Part shown: positions 59,301 to 64,000 of the stretch, piece after piece | Layout of the letters: each line of letters starts with the position of its first letter | Position numbering within the stretch: the first letter of the stretch is position 1 | DNA from: Protea cynaroides | Taxonomy: Eukaryota; Streptophyta; Magnoliopsida; Proteales; Proteaceae | Direction: 5' to 3' | DNA length: 64,000 bases | NCBI GenBank assembly: GCA_028583415.1 | Contig: CM053275.1 | Location: 10,417,208-10,481,207 of the forward strand | Program-made: the position numbers and the translations under genes | Notes under the pieces: generated by a model | What the model was told of the DNA's origin: nothing | The model's database searches: none | The model's input: only the letters and a program-made list of their open reading frames with translations

Positions 59301-61826
59301 TTGACACGTAACTTTCAAAAGAGCTGTGATTTGTTTCTCGTTCAACCTTTTGGTATACCGTTGGCCCTCAACAATTTTGCAGGCCTGAGGACCACAATAA
59401 TGCAGATGCCACTACGATTAAAAACCCAAATTTTATGCAACATCCTCTTCCAAAAGCAATCCATAGGAAGGGCATTATAGTGAATGACTAACACTCTTAC
59501 CTCCATAGGCAAATAGTTTGCCTTCTTCTGGTTCCCCACTTGAAGGCAAGGAAGATGTGTATGCTGAATCGTGAAGCCGTACACCTCCTGGAAATATTCA
59601 ACAACTGACTTCATTGTTGATATTTCATCAACGGGAAACCTGCCACACCATACAAGCAATAACAGAATCATCATGAAGCCTGCTTCCTAACTTTAAGAGA
59701 TTCTCAATCGGAAACCCACAAAGAAAATGGTAATAAAGTTTCTGACTTCCTTCACCCCTCAATATAAACTTGCTTCAAATGATTATTCTATTTTAACAGA
59801 GAAATTGATTCTAGCCAAATTCTTAGTTCTATCAAAGAAATTATCTAGTCGAGCAACAAAAGGATCCACATATCTTCACAGGACTGGTGAACTGAGGAAC
59901 CAATATGATCATGAGACAGCATCTTACACAAGTTCTCTAGTAGGTTGTGACGTTAGCCCCGAAACCCGATATTTCCTCCGCACATTCCCTCTATGTGTGA
60001 CTTCCACCTTCACTCCTCTAAGGCCCTTTTTAATCTGGTAGACATTTAGAAACAGAATTCCACAAATAAATTTCGGAAGGGCAGGGGTAAATGCTATAAT
60101 TGGCCTCCAACACAAAATAAACCAATAGTACCTTTATACGATCAGAGTCGGACAATGTCCTAGACCATACATCCTTGCCAAGAAGCTGAGCAACAAACTC
60201 AATTACGGGAAGAGGTTCAATAAATGCGGCACATGACATATCTGTGTAATGGGAAAAAAGAAAAACAAAATCAGGACAACTAATAAAGTGTTGATTAAAA
60301 GAGAGCTCTTTCCTTCCCCCCCTTATTATGTGTAGTATTATTTCATATTTTCACTCACCAACATTCAGGGTTAAGCCCATTTGCGTAGGCCTGATACTCT
60401 GGTAGAATCCACACCATGACTCCACACCCTCTCCAAGTCGCTGTGGTGTTCTTATATCAGGGGAAAAGAAAGATCTCCCAACAGGACAATACCTTGAATG
60501 TACGAATTGTTGGACAAATAAGAATGGCTACTACTGTAAACTAGTAAAACCAGACACATTCAATGAAATCAAACCTTTTGGAAGAGAGTTCTCTCAATAC
60601 AATGTCAAGAATTTGAAGAGCTTCCTGTGGAGCATCTGCTCGTTTACCGGCAAGAAACTGGCTTAAGTGATGCAAGTCTGCTCGAGCAACAAACTTGATC
60701 ACCACCTTATATTCTCTTTCTCTTCTGAAAAATTGCAATTACAGCAGAAGTACTTACATAATGATATAAAGAAAGGAAAGCGACAAAGAAACCAAACAAG
60801 AAACCATCAAAACATTTTTTTTGTGTTTAAATGAAATCAATTAACATTCCAGGACTTCAAAGGACAGACAGGCCCCAGGAAAGATAAGAATAAAATGACT
60901 AGGAAAGGAACAGATCGGGACTAGAAGTCCTTACTTGTGACCACTGATTCCGTCGTCTTCTTCCAAAAGTTTAATGTTGAACTCCCTGGAAGTAAAGGGA
61001 AGCTCCCCAGCTGTGTATAAGCACTTCCTTCCATCATAAGCAGGCAATCTCTTTCCCAGGTCAGACTCCTTGTACAGTTTCACAAGCTCTGCCATGATAG
61101 CCCTGTTCACGGTTCTCGATACAACTTCGGGAGTAATGGTTACCTGAAAGAAAACGGAAATTTAAAGAAAGGGACTAAAAATAGGAAAGAAAATGACCTT
61201 AAAATCTCATTAATTTGGGGGGAAGTAGCAGATACTATCCTACATTGATAGAGAAGAAAATCCCTACTCTATAACCTCTGCACTTGAAACAAAAGATTAT
61301 GCGGAGGAAGCCTTTGAAGAATAGAGCTTACATCATATTGGTTCAAGTCGTCCTCTGCTAACTCTACGAAAAAATGGTTGGCTTTTACTATGCACTTTGT
61401 CCCTACTTGTCCTTGACCAGGTCTGGGAGCAAATCTCAGAGATTTGCTTGAAGATGGAAAACCCGTCTCTATCTCACGGACATGACCTCCAATCCCCAAA
61501 GACCCATGTCGAATTTCAGATGACAGGGTTCCATCTGAGCACCGTGGAACAAGCTCGTGACCGATATTACAGGGTCTCCTGGAAATCGATCGCATAACAA
61601 CATCACCCTGATAGGATTTGCGACCACCTCTTCCTCTCCTCCTACCTCTGTTCCTTGAAGGGGGTGAAGTGTGGTGGTTCAGAGTGGCACTCGGGATTTC
61701 TTCAGGAGTTGGGCCCTTCCCATTTTGTGCTGCTTTGGGAACCTTCTTCACTGGATTCATGGTGCTCTGTATTTGGGTTTTGATCACAATGTGCTGCTCT
61801 GAGCTCTGTATCTGTCTCATGGGCAT
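53396..61826 (-). CDS. AGO10: ARGONAUTE10 (PINHEAD/ZWILLE)
   Basis: AGO10 binds miR165/166 and keeps it from AGO1, protecting HD-ZIP III mRNAs in shoot meristem and leaf adaxial cells. The minus-strand exons are 61826-61332, 61143-60935, 60724-60575, 60492-60359, 60241-60132, 60034-59928, 59639-59501, 59384-59268, 58949-58842, 58744-58673, 58202-58080, 57960-57801, 57669-57548, 57457-57320, 57223-57081, 56989-56927, 56322-56259, 56177-56042, 55907-55834, 54505-54379 and 53562-53396. All junctions are GT..AG, every phase agrees, and the sum is 985 codons plus stop (Arabidopsis AGO10 is about 988 aa). The N-terminus MPMRQIQSSEQHIVIKTQ and the basic GRRRGRGGRKSYQGDV block are AGO10-type. PAZ spans about 330-490 and PIWI starts near 620. 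The slicer tetrad is complete: D712 (FGADVTHPE), E753 (HRQELIQDLY), D798 (FYRDGVSEG), H938 (YYAHLAAF). The end is the family-standard RVMFYC. A GGGMIR replaces the common SGGMIR. A close AGO1-clade paralogue is the alternative, but the N-terminus argues against it. Confidence 0.95.
53563..54378 (-). other. AGO10 last intron
   Basis: This 816-bp intron lies between exons 20 and 21. It contains a poly-T run (53819-53853) and the fold-back element at about 54063-54276. Confidence 0.75.
54063..54276. mobile_element. possible fold-back MITE in AGO10 last intron
   Basis: TAGTTTCAAGCACCAGGATC at the left is roughly inverted at the right as AGGTTTTTAAACTCATGGATC, with further GGATCGG-type words inside both arms. 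The arms are imperfect and no target duplication is clear. Confidence 0.4.
54506..55833 (-). other. AGO10 intron 19, longest coding intron
   Basis: This 1328-bp intron holds a SINE-like insert (about 54994-55150). The remainder shows nothing further. Confidence 0.75.
54994..55150 (-). mobile_element. probable tRNA-derived SINE in AGO10 intron
   Basis: On the minus strand the segment reads ACCACCCTCGGCCTAGTTGT (box A-like TGGCCTAGTTG), then about 35 bases later GGATCAAATCC (box B-like GGTTCAAATCC). It ends in an AAATAAAATAAAT tail at the left edge. This order matches a plant SINE in the same orientation as AGO10. No target duplication was found, so confidence is limited. Confidence 0.5.
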
Positions 61827-61903
61827 GGTGATAAAACTGATAGGAGATGACCTTCACCAAATACACAACTTTCTTTTCTCTCACAAGTTTCAGGGAATCT
61901 GTA
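61827..61903 (-). other. AGO10 5' UTR segment with possible upstream acceptor
   Basis: Upstream of the ATG, the minus strand carries a pyrimidine-poor but usable acceptor, GATTTTCAG, directly before 61903. AGO10-type genes often have an intron in the 5' UTR, so the leader may be spliced from an exon between 62 and 63 kb. Inference from a single motif. Confidence 0.35.
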
Positions 61904-63311
61904 CTGAAAATCCAATTACAGAGAAAAGAGAGACATGTCAGCAAGATTATTTCAATTGCTTAACAAGTAACATGTTCGGAAATGATGACAGCAATACATC
62001 ATGGTCTTTATCTAGAAGGAAAAAAAAATAGTAATGTAGAGAATCCCAGCCATTGTCCTGATAATAAGCATTACCATTCCTTTGCAAAACTAAGAACCCA
62101 GAGCTTTACCTCTATTTCAGGAAACAGAGGAACCTACAGAAAACCCAGAACCCAAAAAACAAGACTTCAATATCGAACTACCAGGGAACAAGGCAAAAAA
62201 TACTGTATGCCCATAACTCCATAACTGAGAGTGGCCAAGCTCAAAAAAGAAAAACCCAAGAGGCAAACCAAAGTTGTCTCTCATAACTCGTGAAACGGTT
62301 AAACCCAGACTTGCAGTTGAATATAAACTCTCTGATTCAGGAAAATAAAATAGCTGAATCTGGGGCAAAACCGACCAACAGACAAGAAAAACAATCTTTC
62401 TCCCAATTCCTCTCCTAGCACCTAACAGAAGTGAATCCTGATTTCCTAATGAACAAACGAATATCAGTCACTGGTCCAATTTTAAGTTTTATCTCAGTAA
62501 ACCATGTAAGGTTCACAACCAAGAACTAGCACACCTACCCGCTAAACTACCTGAACAGCAAGCACGGGACAATATTTTTGTCTCTTTGATTTCGCTTCAA
62601 TAACAGAATCGGATATAAATGTTATATTTCCACCTTACTCTTCTTGCTAAAATGGAGAACTTCAAAAAACCAGAACCCAAAGTCAGAAACAGGGAGGAGT
62701 GAAGAAAATTTTGAGACCCAACAAACTCACCAGCATAAGATCTGATTTTTAGGAATTCCAACTCAACGAGAAAAATAAACCCGATGGGGAATTAGTAGCA
62801 ACGTAGAATAACCCAGAATTGAAAACCACCAATTCATTAACCATGAAGAAGGCTGACAAGATGTTATAGCTCTCGTTCACCTTAGCAAACTTTTCTTCAC
62901 TCAAAAGAGGATAAATCCAACAGGAGAAAAAATGGATAATCCAAGAAAGTATTTAAGAGAGCTGCCAAAGAACCTAAAGAGGTAGAAAGTGGAAACTAAG
63001 ATGAGTTTGTGGGCATTCAGATAGAGTAGAGAATAGCTGATGAATCTCATATACGCATGCAATTGCACTTCCTTGTTTCTTTTATCACGTGTAAAGGGCT
63101 TGTGAGGCCTGCCCTATGCTTTTTAATGCCCTCTCCTCCCTCCTCTCTCCTCCCTCCTCTCACAGCTTCATCAGACTGCCTTGGTTTTGGCCTGACACGC
63201 AGCCCCTAGGGTACATAACTTGAGGAAATTAATACTACATTTTTAAAAAGAAAAAAGCAATATTACCAAAGAAGAATAATTCGAACTTTCCCTCAGCCCT
63301 CCTCTTCCTGC

Positions 63312-63348
<37 letters not shown>

Positions 63349-64000
63349 GACCCATGTACCCAAAAAGTCCCAGATGCATGCAACGGTCGATTCCAAGTGG
63401 ATGATGAGAATCATAGGAGATTGATTTTGGGTTATTTTTGGATTTAAGGCTTGAGATTGTAGATGGCAAGCTATGCTACACTGAGTCTGTAGATAAGTTG
63501 TCAAATCTAAACCACTGGATGGTAGTGGAATTTACGTAATTTCCTGATGCCACGTGTACTGTACACAACACTTGAGAGTTAGAACTTTAGATTGAGAAAG
63601 TACTGTACTATATAGTTGGGTACAATGAGGAGATGGTCCCACGAAATGGACATCCAACATTCATAGTTTGGGAAGTAAACAGGGGATAGTCCAGACTCCA
63701 GAATCCAGATTGCGTGCAATTTACAGAATGGCATGGGGGCCACACAAGAAGTAGGTAGGTCATCAGGACCCTATTAGGCTAATGAACATACAAAATCATT
63801 AGTCCTTCAGAAGGGGAGTAATTAATGGAGTATGGGCCTGTTTTGTTTTGATTTGGGTTTCCTTTTAAATGCAGATAAGACAAGGTAGAAGTGGGGTTAT
63901 ATGGGCTGATTTTGTTTTGTTTTGGTTTTTGATGTTTGTTTAATTGTTATTGTGGACAAGAGAGGAGGATATTTGATTCATTTGAGAGACTTTCAAAGAG
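61904..64000. other. AGO10 upstream and promoter region
   Basis: This region should hold the first non-coding exon and promoter of AGO10 (minus strand). A (CT)n tract lies at 63316-63344 with C/T-rich blocks at 63130-63170. I could not fix a TATA box or start site. No other gene was recognised up to the window end. Confidence 0.4.
63316..63344. repeat. (CT)n tract upstream of AGO10
   Basis: A pure CT run. On the AGO10 sense strand it is a GA tract, of the kind recognised by plant GAGA-binding (BBR/BPC) factors. A function here is not shown. Confidence 0.85.

Noticed and set aside
61397..61597. 66-aa + strand frame
   Set aside because: It is antisense to AGO10 exon 1.

Overview
This window is nuclear DNA from a flowering plant, most likely a eudicot. 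Genes are sparse and built of many short exons joined by AT-rich GT..AG introns. The intergenic space is full of (CT)n and (AT)n microsatellites, retroelement relics and short fold-back transposons. I cannot name the species. There are no operons, no CRISPR array and no virus-like gene cluster.

Three protein-coding genes appear intact when their exons are joined by hand. (1) A p24-beta/TMED cargo receptor lies on + at 7623-14725 (4 exons, 215 aa, first intron 5.5 kb). (2) A stem-specific TSJT1-like / aluminium-induced protein of the DUF3700 family lies on + at 18546-20988 (4 exons, 249 aa). (3) An ARGONAUTE10 (PINHEAD/ZWILLE) orthologue lies on - at 53396-61826 (21 coding exons, 985 aa, complete D-E-D-H slicer tetrad).

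Between TSJT1 and AGO10 are two separate MIR167 genes, both on +, with mature miR167 at 38382-38402 and 45148-45168. Each has a recognisable star arm, and each has a TATA box upstream (37798-37805 and 44959-44966). No long ORF explains these stretches. The link between genes is thematic: AGO10 and miR167 both belong to small-RNA control of development. The sequence shows no shared transcription.

The left end (1-5.2 kb) is a gene graveyard. It holds a LINE zinc-finger relic, then a PLS-class PPR gene on - that is broken by two frameshifts and by a 1107-bp solo LTR with a perfect 5-bp target duplication, then a truncated aldo-keto reductase. A tRNA-derived SINE with 17-bp target duplications sits at 6.9 kb. 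p24 intron 1 carries a second solo LTR (1111 bp, 5-bp duplication), a long TG-rich tract, poly-G runs and an imperfect tandem array. Two neighbouring fold-back MITEs lie at 16.8-17.9 kb, the first with a perfect 9-bp target duplication typical of Mutator-like elements. A 5'-truncated, decayed L1-type LINE fills 26.4-31.5 kb. Weaker fold-back elements lie near 49.4, 51.4 and 54.1 kb.

I found no clearly novel biological system. The strongest items for follow-up are the MIR167 pair near AGO10, the precisely bounded LTR insertion in the PPR gene, the Mutator-type MITE, and the odd double target site at the 3' end of the LINE.
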